Below are positions 1-10,299 of a DNA stretch of 64,000 nucleotides, one piece after another (the stretch's first letter is position 1; the number at the start of each line of letters is the position of its first letter). Source of the stretch: Paracentrotus lividus (lineage: Eukaryota > Echinodermata > Echinoidea > Camarodonta > Echinidae); the NCBI GenBank assembly GCA_940671915.1, contig CALNVZ010003426.1, positions 39,489,490 through 39,553,489 on the forward strand. Reading direction: 5' to 3'. Made by a program: the position numbers and the translations under genes. The notes below the pieces were generated by a model. It did no database searches, had not been told where the DNA came from, and saw nothing but the letters and a program-made list of their open reading frames with translations.

Positions 1-66
1 GCTACACCCCGTCTTCCAAGTCGTTTTCCTTTCGGATCGGCACCGCACTGAGGCGGGCCTTCCGTA

Positions 67-1480
67 GTGAAGCGTCGTAGACTTGCTTTTCCGGATCCCG
101 ATCCGGTTCCCGCGGGGTTCAGTGCCCTTTACAGGCGGCACTCTCGGTTTCAGAGCGACTTCGTTCGTTGCCGAATCCGGATCCGGTTTTTCGATAGGAA
201 CTCTGTCCCCCTCAGGGTGGACACTTCCTTTTCGGGTAGACATCAACTCTCGGATGCCATTCGGGTAGTTGGGTGTACCTCCGGAGTTCGCAAGTGGTTT
301 AAGCGTTACGTCACCACTTCCGATTCACCTCTATGGATGGTTCCCTCCCTCCTTGTGAGGAGTTGGATGCTTCCTCGTCAGACGATGAGATCTTTTCGGT
401 TGGATTCTCACGACTCATGTTGAATCTCATCTGACTCCCTTGTACCGCTTTCGGTTTTTGGTTGATACGCGGGATCTCTCCCGGGTTAATACTTCGTTGG
501 ATATTTTGTCTGACAAAGGTGTACCTGAAGTCTTTGTAGAGCTTCTGTGACGAAGCGAGTCACAGGCTTATTCCCTTTCTTTCGTTCCAGAGGTCGGAAG
601 TGACCCCTGAACTTCGGAGGGGCTTTAAGTTTCTTTTCGGTTAAGGTCGAAAGCTTTTACGTCCTTTCAGCTTTGAGTACGGATTACCTTTTGTAATCTG
701 ACTATCCGATTTTGACTTTCATCCAGGTTGGGCCTTTCTCCGCCAGTTCGGGTCGAGACTTCTCCTGGCCCTAGGAATTTTGCGGCTACATCCTCCTTGT
801 TGGATGATGCCCGTAGAGTTTCATATGCTTGAAGATTCTTCATTTCAAGCATCCTCATCCCGGATATGGTCAGGAGTTTGACGTGACCTCCCCTTCCTTT
901 ACGGGTGCAACTTGGCAGACGTTTTGCAATTTGAAGTTGACTCACGTTAGAAGGCCCAGGAATTGTCTATTTCTTAGAGATGTTTGTCAGGCCCCATCGT
1001 CTTTAGGTTCTGTTTTTACCTGGCTTCTTCAAAGCTCCTCCTTTCAGGAAGGGCAAGAGAAGAAGGACAAGAGGGTTTTTCCGTTCTCTGCTCGGTCGGC
1101 CTTGGCTGCTCCTACTCAGGATCGTAGGGTCCGTCTTTCTCCTGATTCTTATGATCGTCTGGTGCTTTTCAAAACCAGTCTCCTCGTCGAGGACGTGGAG
1201 GTGGTAGGGGCTTTCCCGAGGCTTCGCGAAGAATCAGCCCTTTTCGTCGGGACGGGAAGCTTTTTCCAGATGACTTCCCGAGTTCGCTTGGAGATCCGGG
1301 GGTGATCGACTTCGGAGGTTTCTTCCGACTTGGAAGTCGATCACGGTCGATGTCTTTGTCCTCCCGTGATCAAGAACGGTCTTCGACATTTCTAGTAGAG
1401 CCTTTTCCGAGGGGTTTATCCGAAATCGATCACCGCCACATTAGATCCTTTTCAGGAACTTATTTCTCAGACGGACGGGT
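67..1480 (+). pseudogene. DIRS gag-like region, frameshifted
   Basis: The region upstream of the reverse transcriptase contains open segments at 67-423, about 390-570 and 829-1305, all on the + strand. An acidic Ser/Asp stretch (SSSDDEIFSVGF, about 375-410) and a segment reading KRVFPFSARSALAAPTQDRR (about 1071-1130) resemble the low-complexity gag proteins that precede the RT of DIRS elements. No zinc knuckle is visible. Function is inferred from position: a particle-forming RNA-binding protein for the retrotransposon. Breaks in frame prevent a single product. I do not recognise a specific gag family, so the call rests mainly on its place in the element. Confidence 0.5.
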
Positions 1481-1499
1481 GAGGGATCACGATTTTCTG

Positions 1500-2200
1500 T
1501 GTCTCTCCCCGTTTTTGTGATCCCCAATCGTTCAGGCTCGCTCAGGATGATCCTCATTATGAAGAGGATCAACAGGCACATCACAAAGTCACTTTTCAAG
1601 ATGGACCCTTTGACCTCTATTCTTCCTGCTCTCGGTCAGGTCGACTTTGCGGTGTCTCTCGACCTGAACGATGCCTTTTTTCCACATCCAATAGACCCTT
1701 CGTCGAGGGATCTTTTTGGGATTGTGCTATAGGAAAGGACTCTTTTGCTTCAAAGCCCTTCTTTCGGTCTTTGTCCCGCTCCCAGGGTCTTCACCAGGGG
1801 TGTTTTCGGCGTTTGATGTCTTTCCTCAGAGGCAAGGACCTTGCGATTTTAGCTTTCTTGGACGATTGGCTCTCTGTCGCCCTTTCGGAGGTCTGCTTTC
1901 ACACCATTTTTCGATGTTAGTGAAAACGACCGAGATTTTGGGATTCATGATCAACTGTCCAAGTCGGATTTAGTTCCTCTCCCGAACTCCGATCTACTTG
2001 GAGGCCAGTTAGATATCAAGAATCAACTGGCTCGGCCAGCCTTGAGAGGATTGAAGCTCTGGTCAGTCTTATCAGGTCCCTCCTGAGCATGCGGAGGGTT
2101 CGAGCCGAGGTTTGTTTGAGATGGCTGGGGTTTTAGCCAGCCCGGTGGACTTCTTGCCAATTTGTCGTCTCTTTATGAGACCTTTCCGGCTGCATCTCCT
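1500..2200 (+). pseudogene. DIRS-type reverse transcriptase, frameshifted
   Basis: The RNA-directed DNA polymerase of the element. The segment at 1550-1735 reads KMDPLTSILPALGQVDFAVSLDLNDAFFPHPID in pieces. The VSLDLNDAFF core is the RT motif A, where DIRS elements typically have SLDLKDAY. After a frame shift, 1740-1890 continues with the KGLFCFKALPFGL-like strand and the catalytic box FLDDWLS at 1855-1875. This is the LDDW form of the YxDD motif seen in DIRS RTs, and both aspartates are present. Further downstream, at about 2095-2210, a segment reading LRWLGF...SPVDFLPICRLFMRPF matches the RT thumb/connection region. At least two frameshifts lie within the domain. The family assignment is secure. 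Activity is unlikely as written. Confidence 0.8.
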
Positions 2201-2269
2201 GAAGTTTTTCAGGCCGAACCTCAGCTCCCTCTGGTCTGGTTTTTTTTTTTCTTTGACGTAGAGATCAAG

Positions 2270-3000
2270 AAGCTTCTCTCTCCGTGGACGAACCGTACCT
2301 TCTTCAGGAGAAGAGATTCAAAGACCCTCTTCACTCGATTACAGTGACCACGAACGAGTGTCTCTTCGAGGTGGGGGGGGGCCATTGTCAAGGTCGGATG
2401 GTTTCCGGATCTTGGTCCTCCGAGGCCGCTGCTCACTTTAACTTTCTGGAACTTTGTCGGTTCTGTTATTCTTCAACGTCTTTCGCGGCCTTTTTGTGGG
2501 CCGCGGTGTTGATTCTCACGGACAAACACCTTTCGGAAGGCCTACATCAACAAACAAGAGGGACACACTCTTTGGAGTTATGACGGGTAGCGTTCCTCTT
2601 TTGAATGGTGCAATGGAGAAGATCGTCCCGGTTGGCTCTCCACTCTCCAGGGGAGGACTTTCTGTTAGCAGACTTTCTATCCCTGGACAACAGACTTCCT
2701 CGGCTTTATCCCGAGTCAGGAGACTTCTGCTTTCTTTTTGGACACGGCTTTCCTCTTCTCTTGGAAGGGTTGGAAGACTTTCGCTTTTCCACCATTCAAG
2801 TTGATCCCTCTTTTTCTCAGGAAGTTCACGGGAGATCAGACAACGGTGGTCTTGATTGTGCTCTACTGCCGGGTCGGGCCGGGTTTTCAGGATCTTTTGC
2901 TCCTGTTAGCAGGAGAACCGCTGCCCTTTCAGGCCGTACCGGACTTAATTTCTCTTCCTTCGTGGGGGTCTACATGCGAATCTATCGCCCCTTCTTTTAA
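2270..3000 (+). pseudogene. DIRS RNase H domain and linker, frameshifted
   Basis: Follows the reverse transcriptase. The open segment 2284-2583 contains SITVTTNECLFEVGGG, a degraded version of the first acidic strand (TDAS..GWG in relatives). It is followed by GRMVSGSWSSEAAAHFNFLEL, the W-E-x-HIN-LEL block typical of DIRS RNase H, and then ILTDKHLSEGLHQQTRGTHSLEL, matching the DNxT...YINKQGGTHS block with a frame break inside it. The domain would remove RNA from the RNA-DNA hybrid during reverse transcription. From 2605 to 3000 an open segment reading FLRKFTGDQTTVVLIV...GFQDLLLLLAGEPLPF matches the linker that usually follows RNase H in this group. A long T run at 2240-2250 is a likely place for a length error. 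Confidence 0.75.
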
Positions 3001-3029
3001 CTCTTGGCCTCTTCGCCAGACGGCTGAGG

Positions 3030-3900
3030 ATGATGGCTTTTCAGACCGAGCAGCTGAAGCTGCTAGTTGGAAGTAGACTGAGGTCGACTAGGATTGTATT
3101 CTTTTCGCGCCTTGGTTTCCTGGCCTGGTACGAACCTCTTGCAAGGTTCCCAGAGAGGCTCCTTTGCCTCTCTTATTGCCGATTTCCTTATTTCTCCAGC
3201 CTGGAGTCTCCATAACTTTTGAGGCTTTGTCTAAGCACCGTTCGAGCCTTTTTACTCGATTTACCTGTTAAATCAGTCCTTTAAGACTAGTTTCTCCTAG
3301 CAATAGTCTCTGGGCAAAGGAGGAGTTTCGACACGTTCTCTCAATATCCCTGGTCATATTCGTTGGGAGAGATATGTGGTTCGTCTGATTCCTTCAAATC
3401 CTTTCATAGCTTAGAACCAAACAGCCTCGTCGGACTCTATCGAGTTCTTCAGTCGTCCTCTGACAGGGTTCTCATCTTTCAGAAAAGACATTTTCTAGTG
3501 CCCCGTCAGGGCCTCTTTTTGGTTCGTCAAGAGACTGGAGAATCTTCCGATCTTCACAGCTATTTGTTATTTCCCGTAAACCCCATAAAGGGGTTTTCTA
3601 GAGTATATGTATCCCGGTGGTTAGTCTCCGCAATCAAGACTGCGCGGGGTGAAGGCCCTTGTAGAGGGAATCTTCTCCAAGGCCCTTCAGACCAGGAACA
3701 TCAGTCCTCTCTTGGCCTATTTACTAGGGTAGTGGTGGAAGATATTTTGCAAGGCGGCCTTTTTTGGCGTTCTGCAAATTCTTTCACCTCCTTTTACCTG
3801 AATGGAATTGCTGCTAGTGAGGTGTTTTTCTCCACCGCCTCTCAAAGCAGCGGCGTCCTCCATAGTTTCTTAACCGTTATAGTTGCCCCCCCGACTTTTG
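3030..3900 (+). pseudogene. DIRS tyrosine recombinase, frameshifted
   Basis: The site-specific recombinase that integrates circular DIRS cDNA. An open frame covers 3363-4151 but switches into and out of the true reading frame. At about 3545-3600 another frame reads RSSQLFVISRKPHKG, the segment that usually precedes the catalytic half. The 3363 frame then reads YVSRWLVSAIKTA (about 3609-3647) and VVVEDILQGGLFWRSANSFTSFYLN (about 3727-3801), the hallmark C-terminal block; the Tyr of SFYL is the expected nucleophile. The H-x-x-R box upstream reads DQEHQSSLGLF and appears damaged. The inverted copy at 57.9-59.5 kb preserves the same segments with different breaks. The family is clear, but the protein is non-functional as written. 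Confidence 0.8.
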
Positions 3901-3921
3901 TCGGTGCTTGTGTGAGCAATG

Positions 3922-4011
3922 GTAGGCAAATGTATATTTCTATTGAAGTAAATCATAAAAAATTACAATCTAATTTTATTATTTACGATATAGAAATATA
4001 CATTTGCCTAC
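3922..4011. repeat. 22-bp inverted repeat in the DIRS terminal region
   Basis: Two 22-base arms, 3922-3943 and 3990-4011 (GTAGGCAAATGTATATTTCT and its complement), face each other across a 46-base AT-rich spacer. The same palindromic unit recurs at 58171-58270 in the inverted copy. This is part of the terminal repeat system used in the circular-intermediate replication of DIRS elements. Confidence 0.8.
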
Positions 4012-4161
4012 AATCCCTCCCTCTCCCCCTTTTCCGTTGCAACATACGGAAGTTCTTTGGGGCGATAGAGTTAGAGGAGTGTATTGGATCGCTTTCGGCC
4101 GCATCCTCGTCAATGGAGGGCGCTATTCAATGGGGGGTGGGGGGTAAATAGGCGAATGATA

Positions 4162-4362
4162 GGGCAAAAATTTCGGTGTAAATTTCGGTTTCGCCGATTT
4201 GAGGTCAAATAGCAATGGTAGGCAAATGTATTTTCTATATCGTAAATAATAAATTAGATTGTAATTTGTGATGGGCAAAAATTTCGGTGTAAATTTCGGT
4301 TTGCGGCGATTTGAGGTCAAATAGCAATGGTAGGCAAATGTATATTTCTATTGAAGTAAATC
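4162..4362 (+). repeat. Direct repeat, period about 112 bp, in the DIRS terminus
   Basis: A segment beginning GGGCAAAAATTTCGGTGTAA and ending with the GTAGGCAAATG motif occurs at 4162-4235 and again at 4273-4348. The offset is 111-112 bases, with one extra G in the second copy. The second copy ends in the same AAGTAAATC tail found internally at 3944-3953, which marks the element end. Confidence 0.75.
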
Positions 4363-4640
4363 TAAGCTTGTTATAACAAGAGTAGACTGTACTGTAATGA
4401 CGTCCACCTCTCAACAGACGTGCAGGTACCGGCACAATGATTTTCATATCAATAAGATATAATCATCATTACTGCTAGACAATGCATTTCAATGATAGCA
4501 TGTAATCATGTCTTTTGGCTAAGGTTTTTGATCATGTTACATTCATGATTGATATACCTACTGTCTTCTCATAACGGATGATATTCAATTTATATTTTTG
4601 GTTCAGTGACACAAAATTTGCTCTGGTGACAATTCGATAC

Positions 4641-4868
4641 ACCAGTTTACTAACATATTCAAATTTTATGCATACTTCTGAACAAAGGTTGTTCTTGACA
4701 ACCTGAAAGCTTGTCTGAGGCTTGCCCTACATAGCAACAACAAATAGGCAAATGGATTCCATGTATTGTAGTTCATTCTTTTATTACAGGTTGCTTGAAT
4801 ACCTTGTTACTACATGTATGTCGCAAGGAAAAAGTATGCATTAAATTTGAATATGTTAGTAAACTGGT
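4641..4868. repeat. Inverted-repeat element with 37-bp arms
   Basis: Arms 4641-4677 and 4832-4868 are reverse complements over 37 bases with a single mismatch, starting ACCAGTTTACTAACATATTC. The 154-base interior has no ORF. This is a small non-autonomous DNA element or its remnant. I see no convincing target duplication. Confidence 0.65.
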
Positions 4869-4907
4869 CTATTGCTTTTGATTTATTTTGTCTAAAATGT
4901 AGGTTTG

Positions 4908-5178
4908 CAGGGATGCCAACACTACGGAATAATTATAACATTAGAAATTAGAACGCGAATAACGCAAATAGTTAGAACAGCAAAAATAAATGACTTCTCA
5001 CTTGAGGAAGCATGAATAATAACACTTTGCTCTGTCATTCAATTTTGGGAATGCGTTCAACTCAATAGTTTTCTTTCTCTTGTTAACAAGACATTTGTTT
5101 CAGCTGTTTTAACTATTTGGGTTATTTGCGTTCTAATTTCTAATGTTATAATTATTAAGTAACGTGTTGGCATCTCTG
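4908..5178. mobile_element. Foldback MITE, CAG...CTG ends, 6-bp target duplication
   Basis: A 271-bp element with roughly 70-base terminal inverted repeats (about 4908-4981 and 5104-5178) starting CAGGGATGCCAACAC and ending GTGTTGGCATCTCTG. It is flanked on both sides by GGTTTG (4902-4907, 5179-5184). CAG-type termini with ATGCC are reminiscent of hAT elements, although classical hATs make 8-bp duplications. It carries no coding capacity, so it would have been mobilised by a transposase supplied elsewhere. Confidence 0.8.
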
Positions 5179-5184
5179 GGTTTG

Positions 5185-6185
5185 GGGCTTTAATAGGGGT
5201 TTACATGTATGTTAGGTTTACGGTAGGATATAGCGTGAAATCCAGGGTCAAAGTGACTCGATTAGGCGTATGGAATTACAGCAGAGGTATTCTTGAAGGG
5301 GCAAATGTAATGGAATCGTTTGGCTTACACCATTTTTTTTTTGGTACAATAAAAGATGATCAAATAATTATGCTATCTACTAATTTCATTTGATCCAATA
5401 CCTCATTAGGCTATTTGTCTTTCTGTCTCGTTCCAATTTGGTCTGATATACATGTAATCATGCATATCTATTATCTATCAATATTCATAATGGGGGAAAA
5501 CCATGCAGCAATTCACCTTGATATTGACTGGGGCCAAAACTAAAACCAAAGGCAAATGTAAATGCAAACATTAACATTAATATTTAACATCAATTAGTTG
5601 ATTATATGTTTATATTTATATTAGCAGACCCTAATGGACAAGAGTGTATGTTGATCACTTAAAAACCCCAGGTGGGTAAATAAAATAAATGAAATGAAAT
5701 GTGAAATGATCAACCTTTCCTACAGTTAAAATATCGTAATTTTATGTTATATTAAACATTGTGATTGTTCTTTAACAAAAATTGTTAACATCGATACTAA
5801 TTGAATCGCTATTGTACAAGATCTGCATCAAGTATGATAGTATCATAATGACTCCTCTGCAATGTGTAGATATTTGTATTGTGAGCCTAAAAATGCATAC
5901 ATCGTATATTTATTGTATTCAATTACAAAATATAACCACAATTATTACATATGTATGCATTGTAACTCTTCAAACACCTGCTCAATTGCACAAGTCATTC
6001 AGCTATTCTATGAAAAATTACTAAGACACTTTCTTATTCAGCAAAAAAAAAAAAAAAATTGAAAAAATAGAAAGAAAAAATCCCATTGTTCAAAACTCAT
6101 GATTTTTTCCTCACAAGCCGCTGTATTGAATCAATAGTGAAAATTTGAAAATTTATTGGTCTCTTTTCCAAATATATAATTTAAA
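5185..6185. other. AT-rich non-coding stretch
   Basis: No gene seen. Only short chance ORFs (for example 5205-5393 and 5782-6024) are present, without family resemblance. An A15 run at 6043-6057 is the only notable simple sequence. Confidence 0.6.
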
Positions 6186-6483
6186 AAAGGGCAGTTCCAA
6201 GGTAACAGAGTGACATTCAGAAGCAACATTTCAGCATTCAAACAAGTTTATCATCCATACTTTAATCTTCATGTACAAAGAAATGGTTCATGACAAAAGC
6301 TGATGGTACCCTCTTTTCAAAATGATATTTTTTATAGTGATCCTCTTAATTAATGAGATATGAATATTCATAATCATGGTTACGGAGTGACGCAAAATGG
6401 ACATGCATATTTGAGCAGAAAACATTTTGCTTAAAGCCCAAGTATAGTTGTGGTAGAGGAAATTGCATTTTTCTAAAACTTAC

Positions 6484-6688
6484 TCAACTTGTCCTCATAT
6501 TGTTCCAATGACATATCAGTACATGAACAAGCGATATAACCATGAATCATGCTTGTCTTTCCATGATATGTTATAGTTAGCATAAACATGGGGAGATGTT
6601 CATCAAAATGAGACCATACTTCCTTCACTCTCACCCCAGAGCTCTGGGCATGCCACACCACTGCTGACTGGTATGGCGTGTGTGCATT
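6484..6688 (-). CDS. Alternative candidate internal exon (unrecognised)
   Basis: Minus-strand interval bounded by a TTTTGTAG acceptor (6689-6696) and a consensus GTAAGT donor (plus-strand ACTTAC, 6478-6483). It is 205 bases, open throughout in one frame (starting NAHTPYQSAVVWHAQSSGV) and includes KEVWSHFDEHLPMFMLTITY and a CSC pair. The frame closes just beyond the donor, as expected of an exon. It overlaps the other candidate in a different frame. No homologue is recognised. Confidence 0.25.
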
Positions 6689-6740
6689 CTACAAAAGTAT
6701 TAGTCTGTGTATCAATAGCATATACTTTGCACTCAAACCA
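6603..6740 (-). CDS. Candidate terminal coding exon (unrecognised)
   Basis: On the minus strand a possible 3' splice site (GTGACAG at 6741-6747) precedes a 45-codon open frame ending in TGA. It begins WFECKVYAIDTQTNTFVECT and continues HAIPVSSGVACPELWGES, with three cysteines (15 and 12 residues between them). Codon choice looks protein-like and the reading continues smoothly across an alternative acceptor (TTTTGTAG at 6689-6696). A different frame of the same DNA is also open and ends at a strong GTAAGT donor (see next entry), so at most one of the two is real. I recognise no family. Treat as a hypothesis for testing with RNA data. Confidence 0.22.
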   Translation of the reverse strand, partial: WFECKVYAIDTQTNTFVECTHAIPVSSGVACPELWGESEGSMVSF

Positions 6741-7448
6741 CTGTCACGTTGCACTCTCTCCGGTGTCATCCTGTTTAGGCATGGCCACTCAACAGATTGA
6801 TTTACACAGTTTTGTTGCTAAATTCAGGTCTTAGAGTGGATTTTATAACAAATCATTTTGTATACAGAGGTTATTTGAGGTATTAATTCATATTATTTTA
6901 CTATGGAAGTAAAACAAAAAATATGTTCTCCCAAAACTATACATGAGCTTTAAACTCTGTGAAATTTAAATGGCTATAACAATTTTGAGTTATTGATTGG
7001 ATTCTATGTTATTCTAGGTATAATATGCCACCTTGCATAAAAAGATTGGTTGAATATTTCGTTAATTATAACTTAAAACTTGAACCCATGTCCGGTTACG
7101 GAGTGACATCTGGTTTCCCGGTCTTTTTCATGAGGAGAAATGCATTATAAAGAAATATTAATACCAAAGTTTGTTGGAGTAGTCCATGATAATTACATTA
7201 AGCCCAAAAAATTGGCAAAAAGTGACTAGATATAAGAATAAGAGGCATTTAAAGCCCCATAGTCCCATACTTGCAAATTTGGGTTTGATCAATTATTCAG
7301 CGCAAGAATACTGAATCACAAATTTTTTAAACTTAAATGATTGGTTGTATTGTAAAAAAGCCTTTGTGGTAATTTCAGATCCTAATTTGCATTTTCAAAG
7401 GCACAGCGGCACATTAAAATTTCAGCTCCATGTCCTGTTTTGCTTGGA

Positions 7449-8023
7449 ACTGCCCAAAATCTGAATTATTTGGGCAAGGCTTAAAAGGGCAAGTCCATCA
7501 TGATATTAAATTACATGTAATTCTGATAAAAATTATAAACATAAATAGCACACAGATTAGCAAGTAAATAAATGCAATAAAGGAAGAATATCCTATTGAA
7601 TATCTGTTTTCATAGATCTCAATGTTCAAATCAAGGAATTAGTCTTTTTCATTAAAGCAGGGGTGTATTGTGCAAGAACTTAAGGTGTTAAAGCAGAATT
7701 TAAATCTTCGAAAACGGTCATGATATTTCTATCACAGATAACAAAATGGGCTTACCATACACCATAGACCTATTATAGGTCCATGCACATCTTTTTCTCA
7801 TGATATACTAGTAAGGCCTAGTAATACCCCCACAAATTTTTAATAATTAGGAAATATGCCCTACTAGACCTTTAAGTACAACACCTTGAATCTAGTAGCA
7901 ACTGGAAGGCCAGGTGCAACAACTCCCACTTCTGCAACATGTGCTCCTCCACCCTCCCCACCCCCCCCCCCAAAAAAAAACACAAACAAACAAACAACCA
8001 CCACCTGCTTTGTGTCAACATAC
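7449..8023. other. Non-coding stretch with C/A homopolymers
   Basis: No gene recognised. It contains a C11 followed by A9 run at about 7962-7981 and generic AT-rich sequence. Confidence 0.5.
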
Positions 8024-8124
8024 CATCATCATATTCCATGTAATAATCCATTATATCCTCATTGAGCGATCCACAGGATTGAAAGTCGGGCAGACAACTA
8101 CCAAGAAAGGGTTTACATGGAACC
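8024..8124 (-). CDS. Candidate 101-bp coding exon, cysteine-containing
   Basis: Minus-strand interval preceded by a very good 3' splice site (a TTTGTTTTTTTCCAG tract on plus 8125-8139 complement) and followed by a GTATGT donor (plus ACATAC, 8018-8023). One frame is open across the whole exon: VPCKPFLGSCLPDFQSCGSL followed by NEDIMDYYMEYDD. Three Cys are spaced C-x6-C-x6-C, followed by an acidic tail, as in secreted or extracellular cysteine-rich peptides. That reading is an inference. The exon starts on the last base and ends on the first base of a codon (phases 2 and 1). The next exon was not securely found. The 6484-6688 acceptor is phase-compatible with this donor only in the ECTHAIP frame. 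Confidence 0.35.
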
Positions 8125-10284
8125 CTGGAAAAAAACAAATGGCTGAGGTGATCCCTGGTTTTGACAAGATGACCACATAAGTTCAATGACTGGCAATAGG
8201 TAAAGCACACAGTCTGCAGCCCCTATCTAATCAGTACCTGACAACTTGTCAACACACCGCATGGTACATTACAGCTGATTGTGGCACTGCTTTATATACT
8301 ATCATCACGTCTGTCTGGTTCTTATCTCGATAAACATGGTATATCTTTCTCCATTCACCTTGCTTCTATCCTTGTTCACTAGATTAAAGATTTTTTACGA
8401 TGGTAGGGTAATCAATCGCTCATGATGGTGGTGGTAGTAGTGGTAGGGTGGTAGTCCTATTGGAGCGTTGGGGTATAAGAGCGTACCCGTGCAGAGTTAG
8501 CCACAGTTTGATGTGCGCTGTATCAATTACAGGAGAGAAGCGGATCGTCAAAAGGACAACCTCATCGGTTTGATGATCATGCCTAAACACCTAGTACTTT
8601 ACAGGGTTCACGCAGAGGGAAGAGGAGTGGAAAGCCCTATTCAGGGACTGCTCTTTATATAAAGGGAACAATTCTTCTGCTATTCATCCCCCGCCCATTC
8701 AGTCTCGTTGCTGTTTTGAAAGAGGGCAGCTTTGATAGTTTATAATCCTAGCGTATTAGCACTTGTGCCTTTTCAGTTAGAAAAGCCCCACAGATAGTCT
8801 CTAGTCCATACCTGCTCAGCGTACAAGCATTCCGTCTCCCACAATCGCAATGTAATTAGTGGAATGTATGTCAAGATGCTATACAGAAAAACGTAGCACA
8901 AATAAGCGGTATGAATTCAGGTGCCAATGTACTAGCTTTGAATCTACCGTAAACTCTTGTGTTTTTTATAATACACAATGCGACGGGTCTGAACAGAAAG
9001 ACTACAGACTGTCTGTGGTGGTTGGGTTTATACCACATTACATAATGACCCATTGGGTCTATTGATTGAGGGCAAATGCACTTTAGGGGATAAAACAGTC
9101 TATAAAACAGACTCTTATTTTGATTCAAAACTTAAATACATTGCAACACTTATTCAAAAGTGATGAAATAACAATTGTTTCTATGTTGACATGAATATTT
9201 TTTAAAAGATATTTAGGCCTCATCAACGAACAAGTCATTGTCTCACTTTCAATTCCTCTTTCATGCTTCATGACCTGAAATCGGTGCAAATTGGGTCTGT
9301 TCAAACAAGACTAGAGTCATAATGGCTTTATGTTTACTAACCAGAGCAGGGAATAATGAAACCTATCCAGACAGAGGACAATAGAGGGAGCTTTCCAAAT
9401 TAATCCCCTAAATAACTGTCTGTTTCCTAATCAAACATCAATTATAGTTCACAGTTACATACTAATACACTCAAAAAGACATTAATGCTCAAGAAAATGA
9501 GTACTGTGTGAATCAAGAATCAAGGTTGCACAAACAATGTTTGTATCTCTCCTGAAATTGAATATAAAGCCTACTGAGGTAAAAAAAAATAAAAAAAATT
9601 ACATTTCAAATTGTAGGGAGAAATGTCTTTTTGCTATATGAGAAGACGAAAGGGAGAGATTTAATAGATTCTAAAGAAAAAAGCTGATAGAAAGAGGTCA
9701 TTTTGACAATAGGCAGGTCCTCTGGGACAGCTGAAAGAACACTTTAAAATAAAGCAGAGTCCATCAGAGCCCCCCCCCCCCTTATTATTGACTCAGTCAA
9801 TATTCAAAGTTTGTTTGTTAGGTTTTTTCTTTGGGGAAGGGGGGATTTTCCCTTTAAAAGCTTCTTGTAATAGTCAGCGTGACATTGATATCATTTTACC
9901 ATTAAAAATCGAGACTTTGTCACATGTAAAAATACTCGTCTCAATGAACACCAAGAATAAAAATGGACAACTAAGGGGGAAAAAAGCCACAAGAAAAAGA
10001 AAATATTTGAACACACTTAAACACGCTGTGGTCAAATTCCTAATATACCACAAACAGAAAATGTAAGAAATCCATCCCATATGAAATGAAAAAAAGGTTT
10101 AAGGAAGAGAGACGGGCAAAAATATCAATGTAATGGAGAGATTGTTCTACGGGGAAACAAAATGTTCCTGCTTTCTTCCGCAAAAATCGTGCTGACGTAA
10201 AGACATGACGCCAAGCCACCACTTGCACTCCCTACGGAAGGCTTAAAACATGTAATAAGTGGGATGAAAATGTGAGAGATAACT
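8125..10284. other. Non-coding stretch, no gene recognised
   Basis: Contains a TATATAAAG box at 8656-8664 in a relatively GC-rich patch (8380-8720), a C10 run at about 9773 and only short unsupported ORFs. Nothing could be assigned. Confidence 0.5.
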
Positions 10285-10299
10285 GTGATGATGGGTTTA

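Larger units (their letters stand above)
1..4362 (+). mobile_element. DIRS-order (tyrosine-recombinase) retrotransposon, copy A, 5' end outside window
   Basis: In order on the + strand this stretch carries a gag-like region, reverse transcriptase, RNase H, a tyrosine recombinase and a terminal block of inverted and direct repeats. That order, with a recombinase instead of an integrase and no LTRs, is what defines the DIRS group. Every domain is broken across frames: open segments lie in all three + frames with a shift every 150-400 bases. The residue motifs are nevertheless well kept. The element is therefore either recently inactivated or the frame breaks are sequencing indels. The right boundary is placed where the last copy of the terminal repeat (GTAGGCAAATG... 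AAGTAAATC) ends. The left end runs out of the window. A second, inverted partial copy lies at 57903-59479. Confidence 0.85.
6192..7448. repeat. Possible degenerate transposon with short inverted ends
   Basis: GGGCAGTTCCAAG at about 6192 is matched by its reverse complement CTTGGAACTGCCC at about 7436-7448. The ends resemble each other for about 13 perfect bases and then partially (AACAGAGTGACAT versus AACAGGACAT). Inside, a GGTTACGGAGTGAC motif occurs at about 6380 and 7095, with a variant GGTAACAGAGTGAC at 6202. The two exon candidates below fall inside this interval. No target duplication could be fixed. Confidence 0.35.

Noticed and set aside
8656-8703. TATATAAAG with TTCAGTC initiator-like site
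   Set aside because: The spacing (about 45 bases) is too long for a standard core promoter, and no exon follows.
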